Shown piece after piece: positions 31,393-40,479 of a stretch of 64,000 nt of DNA; positions within the stretch are counted from its first letter, which is position 1; each line of letters begins with the position of its first letter. The stretch comes from Burkholderia latens (GTDB taxonomy: Bacteria; Pseudomonadota; Gammaproteobacteria; Burkholderiales; Burkholderiaceae). The notes under the pieces were generated by a model. That model had not been told where the DNA came from. It made no database searches and saw nothing but the letters and a program-made list of their open reading frames with translations. Made by a program: the position numbers and the translations under genes. The stretch covers positions 2,275,577-2,339,576 of the forward strand of contig NZ_CP013438.1 in the NCBI RefSeq assembly GCF_001718795.1, read 5' to 3'.

Positions 31393-32343
31393 TTGAAAAT
31401 TGCGATTCTGGGTGCCGGCGCACTGGGCTGTGCGATCGGCGCCACCCTCACCGAAGGCGGTCACGAGACCTGGCTGATCGACCGTTCGCCCGTGCACGTC
31501 GATGCGATGCGTCGCGACGGCCTGCGCGTCGACGACGCCAGCGGCACCCGGCACGTGCGCGTCCATGCGACCACGCAAGCCGCCGATATTGCCGTGGCCG
31601 ATCTCGTCATCGTGCTCGTCAAATCGTTCCACACCGACGCGGCGATCCGCGGCGCACAGTCGCTCGTGGGGCCGGATACCGTCGTGCTGTCGCTGCAGAA
31701 CGGCCTCGGGCACGAAGACATCCTGGCAGACGTAGTCGGCCGCGAGCGCGTGCTCGCCGGCAAGACTTACGTCGGCGGCGTGCTGCGCGGCCCGGGCTAC
31801 GTCGAATCGGGCGTGGCCGGCAAATACACGTACATCGGCGAACTCGACGGCCGCATCACGCCGCGTGTGCAGGCGATCGCCGATGCGTTCGATACGGCGG
31901 GCCTCGCCACGACAATCAGCGACAACATCGTCGGCACGATGTGGGACAAGCTGCTGGTGAACGTCGCGACGGGCGCGCTGACCGGCATCACCGGCCTCAC
32001 CTACGGACAGCTGTACGACGAGCCGCTATTGAAGGCAACGTCGCTGGCGGCGGTCGCCGAGGCGGTCTCGGCGGCGCAGGCGGCCGGCGTGAAGCTCTCG
32101 ATGACCGATCCCGAACAGGCATGGACGCTCGCCGCCGAGGGGCTGCCCGCGGCGTTCAAGACGTCGATGCTGCAAAGCCTCGAGAAAGGCTCGATCACCG
32201 AAATCGACTTCATCAACGGCTCGGTCGTGCGCTACGGACAACGATATGGCGTGCCGACCCCGGTCAATGCAACGCTCGTTGCCGCGATCAAGGGGCTCGA
32301 ACGCGCGATGGCCGATCGCCGGCGCGAGGAGGGCAACGCATGA
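31393..32343 (+). CDS. Ketopantoate-reductase-like NADP dehydrogenase (ApbA/PanE family)
   Basis: This 316-residue protein has the N-terminal Rossmann motif KIAILGAGALGCAIGATL and the PanE-type second-domain pattern NIVGTMWDKLLVNVATGALTGITG. The start is TTG at 31393 with AAGGAG seven bases upstream, an uncommon start. The family reduces 2-keto acids such as ketopantoate, but many paralogues serve catabolic pathways. The position at the head of an operon with CoA-transferase, hydratase and AroE-like genes argues against pantothenate synthesis. Substrate unknown. Confidence 0.88.
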   Translation: MKIAILGAGALGCAIGATLTEGGHETWLIDRSPVHVDAMRRDGLRVDDASGTRHVRVHATTQAADIAVADLVIVLVKSFHTDAAIRGAQSLVGPDTVVLSLQNGLGHEDILADVVGRERVLAGKTYVGGVLRGPGYVESGVAGKYTYIGELDGRITPRVQAIADAFDTAGLATTISDNIVGTMWDKLLVNVATGALTGITGLTYGQLYDEPLLKATSLAAVAEAVSAAQAAGVKLSMTDPEQAWTLAAEGLPAAFKTSMLQSLEKGSITEIDFINGSVVRYGQRYGVPTPVNATLVAAIKGLERAMADRRREEGNA

Positions 32344-32732
32344 ACACGCCAAAAGCCTATCTTGAACACGTCGCGATCTGGGTAAAGGACATCCGCTGGC
32401 ATATCGGTTTCTTCGAGGAAGTCCTCGGCATGACGATGCGCGAAGTGGACGGTTCGCTCGACGCACCGCGTCAGTACTGGACGCTCGGCGGCCTGCAGTT
32501 CATCCACGCGCCGGAACATGACGGCCCGGAAGGCCGGCTCGCGCATCTCGGCGTGATGTGCGAAGACCTGGAGGCCGCGCTTGCCGCCGCACGGCGGTTC
32601 GGCGTGACCGAAATGCCGCAGGGGCGCAACTGGCTGCGGCTGCCGGACGGCCTGGCCGTCGAACTGATTCAGGCGCGGCCGGCGTCCTGCGTTGCACAGG
32701 CGCTGGCGATCAACCCGCGCGCGGAGGCATGA
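32340..32732 (+). CDS. VOC (glyoxalase/dioxygenase fold) family protein
   Basis: This 130-residue single-domain protein has the vicinal-oxygen-chelate fold. A metal-site His is likely in YLEHVAIWVKDI and another in RLAHLGVMCEDLE, with a Glu near LAVELIQ. It overlaps the preceding stop by 4 bp (ATGA), so it is translationally coupled. Members include glyoxalases, epimerases and dioxygenases. In a CoA pathway an epimerase or isomerase role is possible but not shown. Confidence 0.85.
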   Translation: MNTPKAYLEHVAIWVKDIRWHIGFFEEVLGMTMREVDGSLDAPRQYWTLGGLQFIHAPEHDGPEGRLAHLGVMCEDLEAALAAARRFGVTEMPQGRNWLRLPDGLAVELIQARPASCVAQALAINPRAEA

Positions 32733-32734
32733 CC

Positions 32735-33193
32735 ATGACGATCGTCGAGAAATACTGGGACGACGCGCGCGAGGGCGACACGTGCACGAGTCCCGAGTAC
32801 GTCGTGACCAAGGAACGCATTCTCGCGTACGCTGAACTCACCGGCGACCATACGCCCGTCCATGTCGACGAGGAATACGCGAACGCCAGCCATTTCGGCT
32901 GCCTCGTCGCGCACGGGCTGTTCGGCCTGTCGATTGCCGACGGCCTGAAAACGCAGAGCGACTACCGGTTCCTGCCGGGCATGTCGCTCGGCTGGACGTG
33001 GGACTTCCTGCTGCCGATCAAGGTCGGCGACGTGCTTCACGTGACGTTCCGTGTCGGCTCGATGCGCGCGAGCAAGAGCCGCCCGGAATGGGGCATCGTC
33101 GTGCTGCCGTCGGAGCTGATCAATCAGCACGGGCAGGTCGTTCAACGCGGCGAACATCGGCTGATGGTGCCGCGCCGCCCGGGAGCGCTGTGA
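32735..33193 (+). CDS. MaoC-like hot-dog acyl-CoA dehydratase
   Basis: This 152-residue protein has a single hot-dog domain. The hydratase-2 motif is seen as LTGDHTPVHVDEEYANASHFGCLVAHG, with the catalytic Asp and His. The ATG at 32735 is chosen because GGAGG lies seven bases before it; an ATG at 32729 is too close. It probably hydrates or dehydrates a CoA ester formed by the CoA-transferase encoded next. The two genes overlap by one base. Confidence 0.87.
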   Translation: MTIVEKYWDDAREGDTCTSPEYVVTKERILAYAELTGDHTPVHVDEEYANASHFGCLVAHGLFGLSIADGLKTQSDYRFLPGMSLGWTWDFLLPIKVGDVLHVTFRVGSMRASKSRPEWGIVVLPSELINQHGQVVQRGEHRLMVPRRPGAL

Positions 33194-34419
33194 TGCAGGC
33201 CCGTCCCCTCGAAGGCATCCGCGTCGTCGACTACAGCCACTTCCTCGCCGGTCCGTATGTCGGGCGCTGTCTCGCGGCACTCGGCGCCGACGTGATCAAG
33301 GTCGAGCGCCCCGGCGCCGGCGACGCCGGGCGTCAGCACGCCACCGTGCTCGACGATCAGCAAAGCGGCTATTTCCTGCAGCTCAACATGGGCAAGCGCG
33401 GCGTGAGCGTCAACATGAAGGACGCACGCGGCAAGGCGTTCATGCAGCGGCTGTGCGATTCCGCCGACGTGTTCATCGAAAACTATCGGCCCGGCGCGCT
33501 GGACAAGCTCGGTCTCGGCTATGCGGAGCTGTCGGCGCGTAATCCGGGGCTCGTGTACTGCTCGATTTCGGCGTACGGGCATACCGGCCCGGACGCGCAT
33601 CGAGCCGGTTTCGGGCTGATCGCGGAAGCAAAGAGCGGCATCATGCAGATGGTCGGCACGCCGGGCGAGCGGCCGCCGCTGCTGCGCATCTCGCTCGGCG
33701 ACATGTATACCGGCATCCATGCGGTCGCGGCCATCAACGCCGCGCTGCTGGGCCGCGTGACGAGCGGCCGCGGGCAACACATCGACATGGCGCTGTACGA
33801 CACGCTGGTGTCGATGCACGAATACGCGGTGCAGTGCTACACGCTGCAGGGCGTGCTGCCCGAGCAGACCGGGCACGACATGCCGACGTCGACGCTGTAC
33901 GGCGTGTTTCGTGCAGCGGACGGCGATCTCGTGATCGCCGCGCAGGTCGACGACGCTTGGAAGCGCTTCGCCGCGCTGATCGCCGCGCACGGCGGCCCGG
34001 CGGATTTCGGCTCCGACACGCGCTTTCACGACAGCGTCGGGCGTAACGCGCACCGCGCGGCGATCCTGTCGGTGGTCGAGCCGTGGGTCGCCGCCCGCTC
34101 CGTCGCGTCGGTGCTCGAATTGCTCGACGGCATCGACGTTCCGTGCGCAAAGGTGCAGCGCATCGACGAGGTGCTGGACGATCCGCAGATTCAGGCACGG
34201 GGCATGGTCGTCGAGCAACAGCATCCGCGCTACGGGACGCTTCGTCTGCCGAATCTGCCGTTCCGGTTTTCCGATTGCGATACGACGATTCGCGACGTCG
34301 CACCCGATCTCGGGCAGCACAACGCGGAAGTCGCGCATTCACTGGGATTCGATTCGGCCGAGATCGACGCGATGCTGGCCGATGGCGTCCTCTTTCACAA
34401 GCGAGCCAACGATGACTGA
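33193..34419 (+). CDS. CaiB/BaiF family (class III) CoA-transferase
   Basis: This 408-residue protein has the family start LEGIRVVDYSHFLAGPYVGRCLAALGADVIKVE, split over residues 5-40. The catalytic Asp lies in LRISLGDMYTGIHA, and the tail has the usual NLPFRFS segment. It moves CoA from a donor such as succinyl-CoA to a carboxylic acid. It lies in the middle of the operon and overlaps both neighbours. The acid acceptor cannot be named. Confidence 0.9.
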   Translation: MQARPLEGIRVVDYSHFLAGPYVGRCLAALGADVIKVERPGAGDAGRQHATVLDDQQSGYFLQLNMGKRGVSVNMKDARGKAFMQRLCDSADVFIENYRPGALDKLGLGYAELSARNPGLVYCSISAYGHTGPDAHRAGFGLIAEAKSGIMQMVGTPGERPPLLRISLGDMYTGIHAVAAINAALLGRVTSGRGQHIDMALYDTLVSMHEYAVQCYTLQGVLPEQTGHDMPTSTLYGVFRAADGDLVIAAQVDDAWKRFAALIAAHGGPADFGSDTRFHDSVGRNAHRAAILSVVEPWVAARSVASVLELLDGIDVPCAKVQRIDEVLDDPQIQARGMVVEQQHPRYGTLRLPNLPFRFSDCDTTIRDVAPDLGQHNAEVAHSLGFDSAEIDAMLADGVLFHKRANDD

Positions 34420-35254
34420 CCAGTACGCGGTGATCGGCAATCCGATCGGGCACACGAAATCCCCGCTGATTCACGGTCTCTTCGCGCAGGAGACGCAGCA
34501 GGACATCAACTACACGGCGATCGAAGGCCCGCTCGAACCGGCGGGCGCGTTCGCCGCAGCGGTACGCGGATTTTTCGAAAGGGGCGGCAAGGGCGTCAAC
34601 GTCACCGCGCCGTTCAAGCTCGACGCGTTCGCGATGGCCGACGAACGCAGCGAGCGCGCGAAGCTGGCGGGCGCGGCCAACGCGCTGAAGTTCGACGACG
34701 GCCGCATCCTGGCCGACAACTTCGACGGTATCGGTCTGGTGCGCGATATCGAAGTGAACCTGCGGCTGCCGATGGCCGGCAAGCGCGTGCTGGTGCTCGG
34801 TGCCGGCGGCGCGGTGCGCGGAGCATTGCTGCCGTTCCTCGACGCGCGGCCGGCGGAACTCGTCATCGCGAATCGCGACGTCCACAAGGCGCGCACACTG
34901 GTCGCGCAGGTGTCGCAGTCCGGCCCGCGTAATGCGCTCGTGGCCGGCGGCTATGCGGAGCTCGAGCGGATGGGGCGTTTCGACCTGGTGGTCAATGCGA
35001 CGTCGGCGAGCCTGACAGGCAATCTGCCGCCGGTTCCGCCGAGCGTGTTCAGCCCGCACGGCACGGCCTACGAACTCGCGTACGGCAAACGCCTCACGCC
35101 GTTTCTTCGGCTCGCGAGAAATGCTGGCGTACACGGAATCGCCGACGGCGTCGGCATGCTGGTCGAGCAGGCGGCGGAAGCGTTCGCGTGGTGGCGCGGT
35201 GTACGTCCGGAAACCAGTTCGGTGATCGACCGGCTTGCGGTGCCGTTCGACTGA
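34412..35254 (+). CDS. Shikimate/quinate dehydrogenase family protein with altered substrate motif
   Basis: This 280-residue AroE-family oxidoreductase has the C-terminal Rossmann motif VLVLGAGGAVRGALLP. The catalytic Lys is in VNVTAPFKLDAF and the catalytic Asp in NFDGIGL. However, the shikimate carboxylate clamp S-K-S-P-x-I-H-N reads T-K-S-P-L-I-H-G here, and N-T-D-G reads N-F-D-G. The biosynthetic enzyme normally keeps those residues. A catabolic role on quinate or another acid is more likely. It overlaps the CoA-transferase gene by 8 bp and ends the operon. Confidence 0.87.
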   Translation: MTDQYAVIGNPIGHTKSPLIHGLFAQETQQDINYTAIEGPLEPAGAFAAAVRGFFERGGKGVNVTAPFKLDAFAMADERSERAKLAGAANALKFDDGRILADNFDGIGLVRDIEVNLRLPMAGKRVLVLGAGGAVRGALLPFLDARPAELVIANRDVHKARTLVAQVSQSGPRNALVAGGYAELERMGRFDLVVNATSASLTGNLPPVPPSVFSPHGTAYELAYGKRLTPFLRLARNAGVHGIADGVGMLVEQAAEAFAWWRGVRPETSSVIDRLAVPFD

Positions 35255-35395
35255 ACGCGCAATGAGTGCCAGCACCGCGATGGTCCCGAGTCGCGAGGCT
35301 GCGATTGCCGGCGCACCGCTCACCCCGTTCCGCGCGCGGCGCGAATCGGCGCTGTTCGGTCGCGCGAAGCCGCCGTCCGGCGCGCACTGACACTC

Positions 35396-35601
35396 GCTGC
35401 CGGCGCCCTTCTGCGTCAACCGCGCATCCCCGGCGCAACGCAAACTCCCGACGAAACTGCACGGCAGCCCGACGCGCTCGCGGCCGCGCGCGCGACCGGA
35501 TTGTCACGGCCGACATCGGCTGCCAGACTCACCTGAGCGGCGCCGGCCGCACGCCCGTGCGCCACTGGATCGGGCTCGTCGACAACCGACTCGTCAACTG
35601 A
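35396..35601 (+). pseudogene. glcF: Decayed C-terminal fragment of glcF (glycolate oxidase Fe-S subunit)
   Basis: In one frame, 35497-35601 reads RIVTADIGCQTHLSGAG then RTPVRHWIGLVDNRLVN and a stop. This matches the C-terminal end of GlcF (the ANIGCQTHL...TPVRHWI region, holding a cluster Cys). Upstream, 35396-35497 continues the likeness in another frame (LLRQPRIPGA, then PDALAAARAT), so at least one frameshift has occurred. No start, no upstream domain and no intact frame exist. The next gene is glcG, the natural neighbour of glcF, which supports the reading. Confidence 0.8.
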
Positions 35602-35622
35602 CGCTGATTCCGGAGAACCGTC

Positions 35623-36027
35623 ATGAAGACCAAGCCCGAACTCGAACTCGCCGACGTCGAGCGCATGCTCGCCGCCGCCCGCGCGGAAGCGGAGCGTCAC
35701 GGCTGGTCCGTATCGATCGCGATCGTCGACGACGGCGGCCACCTGCTCGCATTCGCGCGGCTCGACGGCGCGTCGGCGGCCAGCGCCCATATCGCGCAGG
35801 ACAAGGCGCGCGCGGCCGCGCTCGGCCGTCGCGAGACGAAGGCGTATGAGGATATGATCAACGGTGGCCGCACCGCGTTTCTGAGCGTGCCGCTGACGGG
35901 CTTGCTCGAAGGCGGCGTGCCGGTCACGGTGGACGGCCGCATCGCGGGCGCGATCGGCGTGTCTGGCGTAAAGTCCGAACAGGATGTGCAGATCGCCCGC
36001 GCCGGTACACAAAGCGTCGTGGCATAG
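35623..36027 (+). CDS. glcG: GlcG/HbpS family protein (DUF336)
   Basis: This 134-residue protein has the DUF336 pattern: [30 protein letters not shown], then a Gly-rich [23 protein letters not shown]. Family members include GlcG of glycolate operons and heme-binding HbpS; their exact function is not settled. It lies between the glcF relic and glcB, so it appears to be a survivor of a glc operon. A purine-rich site (CGGAGAA) precedes the ATG. Confidence 0.88.
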   Translation: MKTKPELELADVERMLAAARAEAERHGWSVSIAIVDDGGHLLAFARLDGASAASAHIAQDKARAAALGRRETKAYEDMINGGRTAFLSVPLTGLLEGGVPVTVDGRIAGAIGVSGVKSEQDVQIARAGTQSVVA

Positions 36028-36071
36028 CCAGCCAACGCGCGCGCGTTTTTCATTCCCCGGGAGGAATCACG

Positions 36072-38246
36072 ATGATCGACCAAGCAGGACTGCAAGTCGC
36101 GCCAGCGCTGAGCCAGTTCATTGAAGACGAAGCGTTGCCGGGCACCGGTATCGACAAGGCCGCGTTCTGGAGCGGTTTCTCGGCGCTGGTGCACGACCTC
36201 GCGCCGCGCAACCGCGAACTGCTCGCGGAACGCGACCGCCTGCAGCAGGAACTCGACGCATGGCACCGCGCGCACCCCGGCCCGGTGCGCGATCACGCCG
36301 CGTATCGCGCGTTCCTCGAAAAGATCGGCTATCTCGTGCCGGCGCCGGCGAACGTCGCGGCCGCCACCGCGAACGTCGACACCGAGATCGCGACGCAGGC
36401 CGGCCCGCAGCTCGTCGTGCCGCTGTCGAACGCGCGCTATGCGCTGAACGCCGCGAACGCGCGCTGGGGCAGCCTGTACGACGCACTGTACGGCACCGAT
36501 GCGCTGCCGGAGGACGGCGGCGCCGAACGCACCACCGCGTACAACCCGACGCGCGGCCAGCGCGTGATCGACTACGCGCGCGGCGTGCTCGACAACGCGG
36601 CGCCGCTCGCGAGCGGCTCGCACCGCGATGCGTTGCGCTACCGCGTGCAGGACGGCCAGCTCGCCGTCGAAACCGGCAAGGGCGTCGTGCACCTCGCACA
36701 GCCCGCGCAATTCGTCGGCTACCAGGGCGCGGCCGGCGCACCGTCCGCGATCCTGCTGAAGCACAACGGGCTGCATCTGGAGATCCAGATCGACGCATCG
36801 ACGCCAATCGGCCGCGCCGATCTCGCGAACGTGAAGGACATCGTGCTCGAAGCCGCGGTCAGCACGATCATCGACTGCGAGGATTCGGTCGCTGCGGTCG
36901 ACGCCGACGACAAGGTTCAGCTCTACCGCAACTGGCTCGGCCTGATGCAAGGCACGCTGGTCGAAGAAGTCGCGAAGGGCGGCAAGACGTTTACGCGCCG
37001 CCTGAACGCCGATCGCGAATACACGACGCCGTCCGGCGGCACGCTGACGCTGCACGGCCGCTCGCTGCTGTTCGTGCGCAACGTCGGCCACCTGATGACC
37101 AACGGCGCGGTGCTCGATCGAGACGGCAACGAGATTCCGGAAGGGATCCTCGACGGCGTCGTCACCACGCTGTGCGCGTTGCACGACCTGAAGGCCAAGC
37201 GCAATTCGCGCACGGGCTCCATCTACATCGTGAAACCGAAGATGCACGGCCCGGCCGAAGTCGCGTTCGCCGACACGCTGTTCGCGCGGATCGAGGATTT
37301 GTACGGCCTGCCGCGCAATACGCTGAAGATGGGCATCATGGACGAGGAGCGGCGCACCAGCGTGAACCTCGCCGCGTGTATCGCGGCGGCGGCGGCCCGC
37401 GTCGCGTTCATCAACACCGGCTTCCTCGACCGCACCGGCGACGAGATGCACACCGCGATGGAAGCGGGCCCGATGATCCGCAAGGGCGACATGAAGTCGT
37501 CGGCGTGGATCCAGTCGTACGAGCGCAACAACGTGCTCGCGGGGCTGTCGGCCGGCCTGCGCGGTCGCGCGCAGATCGGCAAGGGCATGTGGGCGATGCC
37601 GGACCTGATGCATGCGATGCTCGAGCAGAAGATCGCGCATCCGCGCGCCGGCGCGAACACCGCGTGGGTGCCGTCGCCGACCGCCGCGACGCTGCACGCG
37701 CTGCACTACCACCTCGTCGACGTGCAGGCCGTCCAGCAGGAACTCGAGAAGACGCCGTACGCGAGCGAGCGCGACGCGCTGCTCGAAGGGCTGCTGACCG
37801 TGCCGGTCGTCGAGCGCGCCGAGTGGAGCGAGGCCGAGATCCTCAGCGAAGTCGAGAACAATGCGCAGGGCATCCTCGGCTACGTCGTGCGGTGGGTCGA
37901 ACAGGGCGTCGGATGCTCGAAAGTGCCAGACATCCACGACGTCGGCCTGATGGAGGACCGCGCGACGCTGCGCATTTCGAGCCAGCACATCGCGAACTGG
38001 CTGCGCCATGGCGTGATCACCGAAGCCTTCGTGCTCGACGTGTTCAAGCGGATGGCGCGCGTCGTCGACCAGCAGAATGCGGGCGATCCGAACTATCGTC
38101 CAATGGCGCCCGCCTACGACGAGTCGACCGCGTTCAAGGCCGCGTGCGCGCTGGCGCTGCAGGGCGCGTCGCAGCCGAGCGGCTATACCGAGCCGCTGTT
38201 GCATCGCTTCCGGCTCGCGTTCAAGGCGCAGCAGCACGGCGCGTAA
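36072..38246 (+). CDS. glcB: Malate synthase G
   Basis: This 724-residue protein has the length of the monomeric G isoform. It condenses glyoxylate with acetyl-CoA to give malate. Supporting segments are [18 protein letters not shown] (metal/substrate acidic residues), [34 protein letters not shown] and [21 protein letters not shown] good GGGAGG site precedes the ATG. It follows glcG by 44 bp and ends at two tandem hairpins, so the pair probably forms a transcript. Confidence 0.94.
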   Translation: MIDQAGLQVAPALSQFIEDEALPGTGIDKAAFWSGFSALVHDLAPRNRELLAERDRLQQELDAWHRAHPGPVRDHAAYRAFLEKIGYLVPAPANVAAATANVDTEIATQAGPQLVVPLSNARYALNAANARWGSLYDALYGTDALPEDGGAERTTAYNPTRGQRVIDYARGVLDNAAPLASGSHRDALRYRVQDGQLAVETGKGVVHLAQPAQFVGYQGAAGAPSAILLKHNGLHLEIQIDASTPIGRADLANVKDIVLEAAVSTIIDCEDSVAAVDADDKVQLYRNWLGLMQGTLVEEVAKGGKTFTRRLNADREYTTPSGGTLTLHGRSLLFVRNVGHLMTNGAVLDRDGNEIPEGILDGVVTTLCALHDLKAKRNSRTGSIYIVKPKMHGPAEVAFADTLFARIEDLYGLPRNTLKMGIMDEERRTSVNLAACIAAAAARVAFINTGFLDRTGDEMHTAMEAGPMIRKGDMKSSAWIQSYERNNVLAGLSAGLRGRAQIGKGMWAMPDLMHAMLEQKIAHPRAGANTAWVPSPTAATLHALHYHLVDVQAVQQELEKTPYASERDALLEGLLTVPVVERAEWSEAEILSEVENNAQGILGYVVRWVEQGVGCSKVPDIHDVGLMEDRATLRISSQHIANWLRHGVITEAFVLDVFKRMARVVDQQNAGDPNYRPMAPAYDESTAFKAACALALQGASQPSGYTEPLLHRFRLAFKAQQHGA

Positions 38247-38265
38247 ACGCCCGGCATGCGCACAC

Positions 38266-38287
38266 GCATGCGGGCTTTCCCGCATGC
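38266..38287 (+). terminator. Hairpin downstream of glcB
   Basis: Perfect 9-bp arms GCATGCGGG and CCCGCATGC pair around a 4-nt loop, 20 bp after the glcB stop. It is the first of two tandem hairpins; no T-run follows it. Confidence 0.6.
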
Positions 38288-38298
38288 GGATTCACGAA

Positions 38299-38326
38299 AC
38301 GGACGGCCGTCGCGGCCGTCCGTTTT
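38299..38326 (+). terminator. Intrinsic terminator of glcB
   Basis: An 11-bp perfect stem ACGGACGGCCG/CGGCCGTCCGT with a 3-nt loop is followed by TTT. It closes the glcG-glcB transcript. Confidence 0.8.
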
Positions 38327-38800
38327 CATATGCGGACTGAGGCGGACGCTGAAAAGAATAATCATTGCGCATTGCACAACGTCGGGCAGACATTCTGCAA
38401 TCCGTTAAAGACGGAAATCGAGCCGCGACCTAATGCGCGGCACGCGCAACGCCGCCACAGGCCCTTGCGCAGCAACGTTCACCGCGCGATTGGCAAGTAT
38501 CGGCGGCCGTCGTAATTTGATCCCGATCAACGGCCGGCAACATTTTTCGCGTCCGCCAACGTGCGCGTTATACTCGGACCAATCCACGCGGCCCGATTCG
38601 CCTGATCGTTGAATCGCGGCAGAATCCGCCGATGAATGAATAATCGAGCGGTTCAGCCTGCCGCGTTGTTCCGATAATCGGCGCACGGTCGTCGGACCAG
38701 CAGAACACAACGGGGCAGCGTATCGGATCGCCACGCGCCAATCATACGAACAATTGCATCGACCCGCGTGCTGACGGCGATGCCCATCGCTTCACGAACC
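38327..38800. other. Non-coding gap before the GGDEF gene
   Basis: About 470 bp, locally AT-richer than its surroundings, with no convincing coding frame on either strand. It should hold the promoter of the diguanylate cyclase gene, but I see no clear pair of promoter boxes, palindrome or repeat. Confidence 0.5.
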
Positions 38801-40366
38801 ATGGCAGAGACCGACTACGCAATGCCCAGCGAATCCGGCCCGACCGGCCGTATCGCCGCACAATTGCGCCGGCTCCTGCTGCCGCATCTGATCTTTTATT
38901 CCGGGCTGCTGATCGGTCTGCTCCTGCTGCTTCTGTGCGGCATCGTGCTGTACGAAGCCCGCGTCGACGCCCGCGACCGCGCGCGGATCACGCAGCAGAA
39001 CATCGCGCTGATGGCGTCGTGGGACATCGAGCGCAACATCGAGTTCTATTCGCTGTCGCTGCAGGCAGTCGTCGACGGCGCGAACGATCCGGCGGTCACC
39101 GCGCTGCCGATGCCGCTGCGCCGCCAGGTGCTGTTCGATCGCGCAACCACGGCCAGGTACCTCGGCGGGATCTACGTGCTCGACGCGAACGGCGACATCG
39201 CGGTCGACGGCAAGAGCGACGTGCCGCGCAAGGTCAATTTCGGCAACGAACCGTACTTCACCGTCCACCGCGATCACCCCGACGTCGGCCTGTACGTCAG
39301 CGATCCATACCGTTCGCGGCTGCGCGCCGGCTCGCCGAGCATCGCGCTCAGCCGGCGGATCACGCGGCCCGACGGATCGTTCGGCGGCGTCGCGGTGATG
39401 TCGATCCGGCTCGAATATTTCCAGGATTTGTTCTCGCGTCTCGCGCTCGGCGATCGCGGGTCGATGGCGCTGATCAACACGAAGGGCCTGATGCTCGCGC
39501 GCCAGCCATACGATCCAGCGATCGTCGGCCGCAACATCAGCAAGGCGAGCACGTTCCGGCAGTTCATGGCGGCCAGCGAAGGCAGTTTCGCCGATACCGC
39601 ATCGATCGACGGCGTGCGGCGCCTGTACGTGTTCCGGCATCTGCAGAACCTGCCGCTGATCATCATGGTCGCGCGCTCCGAAGCCGACACGTACGCCGCG
39701 TGGTACGACCGCGCGATCCCGATCGGCTCGGCGATGGCGATCCTCGCGCTCGGCTTCGTCGGCCTGTCGCTGCTGCTCGACGTGCAGCTGCGCAAACGCC
39801 ACCGCGCGGAAACGGAACTGGAGGCGCTCGCGCGCACCGACGGCCTCACCGGCCTCGACAACCGCCGGATGCTCGACGTCACACTCGCGCGCGAATGGCG
39901 TCGCGCCGCGCGCTCGCAACACGCGCTGTCGCTGCTGTTCGTCGACGTCGATCACTTCAAGCGCTACAACGACACGCAAGGCCACCAGGCCGGCGACGAC
40001 GCACTCGCCGCGGTCGCACGCTGCATCGCCGGCTGCCTGCGGCGGCCGGCCGACTACGCGGCGCGCTACGGCGGCGAGGAATTCGTCGTCGTGCTGCCCA
40101 ATGTCGATACGGACGGCGCCGTGACGATCGCCGAAGCGATCCGCACCGGCATCCTCGAGCTCGGCATCCACCACGACACGGGCACGACGGGGCGGCTCAC
40201 CGCGAGCATCGGCGTGACGACCTGCTATCCGGCCCGCGACTGCAGCATCCAGCGCGCGCTGAAAGTCGCCGACGACGCGCTGTATCGCGCGAAGGAGCTG
40301 GGACGCAACCGGGTCGTCGTGCAGATCGCATCGGCCGCCGCCGAGCGCGAGCCGCGGCGCGCCTGA
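38801..40366 (+). CDS. Membrane diguanylate cyclase with periplasmic Cache domain
   Basis: This 521-residue protein would make cyclic di-GMP from GTP. A membrane helix lies at about residues 27-50, then a periplasmic Cache-like sensor (GGIYVLDANGDIAVDG, KVNFGNEPYFTVHRD, VGLYVSDPYRSR), a second helix near 310-330 and a GGDEF domain. The active site reads GGEEF at about 424-428. An inhibitory I-site R-P-A-D precedes it by five residues, so product feedback is expected. The start is uncertain: GTG 38768 and ATG 38780 are in-frame alternatives, none with a clear ribosome site. Confidence 0.88.
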   Translation: MAETDYAMPSESGPTGRIAAQLRRLLLPHLIFYSGLLIGLLLLLLCGIVLYEARVDARDRARITQQNIALMASWDIERNIEFYSLSLQAVVDGANDPAVTALPMPLRRQVLFDRATTARYLGGIYVLDANGDIAVDGKSDVPRKVNFGNEPYFTVHRDHPDVGLYVSDPYRSRLRAGSPSIALSRRITRPDGSFGGVAVMSIRLEYFQDLFSRLALGDRGSMALINTKGLMLARQPYDPAIVGRNISKASTFRQFMAASEGSFADTASIDGVRRLYVFRHLQNLPLIIMVARSEADTYAAWYDRAIPIGSAMAILALGFVGLSLLLDVQLRKRHRAETELEALARTDGLTGLDNRRMLDVTLAREWRRAARSQHALSLLFVDVDHFKRYNDTQGHQAGDDALAAVARCIAGCLRRPADYAARYGGEEFVVVLPNVDTDGAVTIAEAIRTGILELGIHHDTGTTGRLTASIGVTTCYPARDCSIQRALKVADDALYRAKELGRNRVVVQIASAAAEREPRRA

Positions 40367-40479
40367 GCGCCGCCCGGCCATTCCGCGCGCGCCGCCGGCG
40401 GGCAAAATCGCCGACAATGTCGGCTCGCCGCGCTATGCGCGGCGCGCGTCCGCCGTCGGCGCGCCGGCTTCCCGTCACC

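Noticed and set aside
35262..35390. 42-codon frame between aroE-like gene and glcF relic
   Set aside because: No ribosome binding site and no recognisable sequence; more likely decayed glc DNA.
35697..38285. 862-residue minus-strand frame opposite malate synthase G
   Set aside because: Antisense shadow; composition is Arg/Val/Ala-biased and the opposite strand encodes a clear enzyme.
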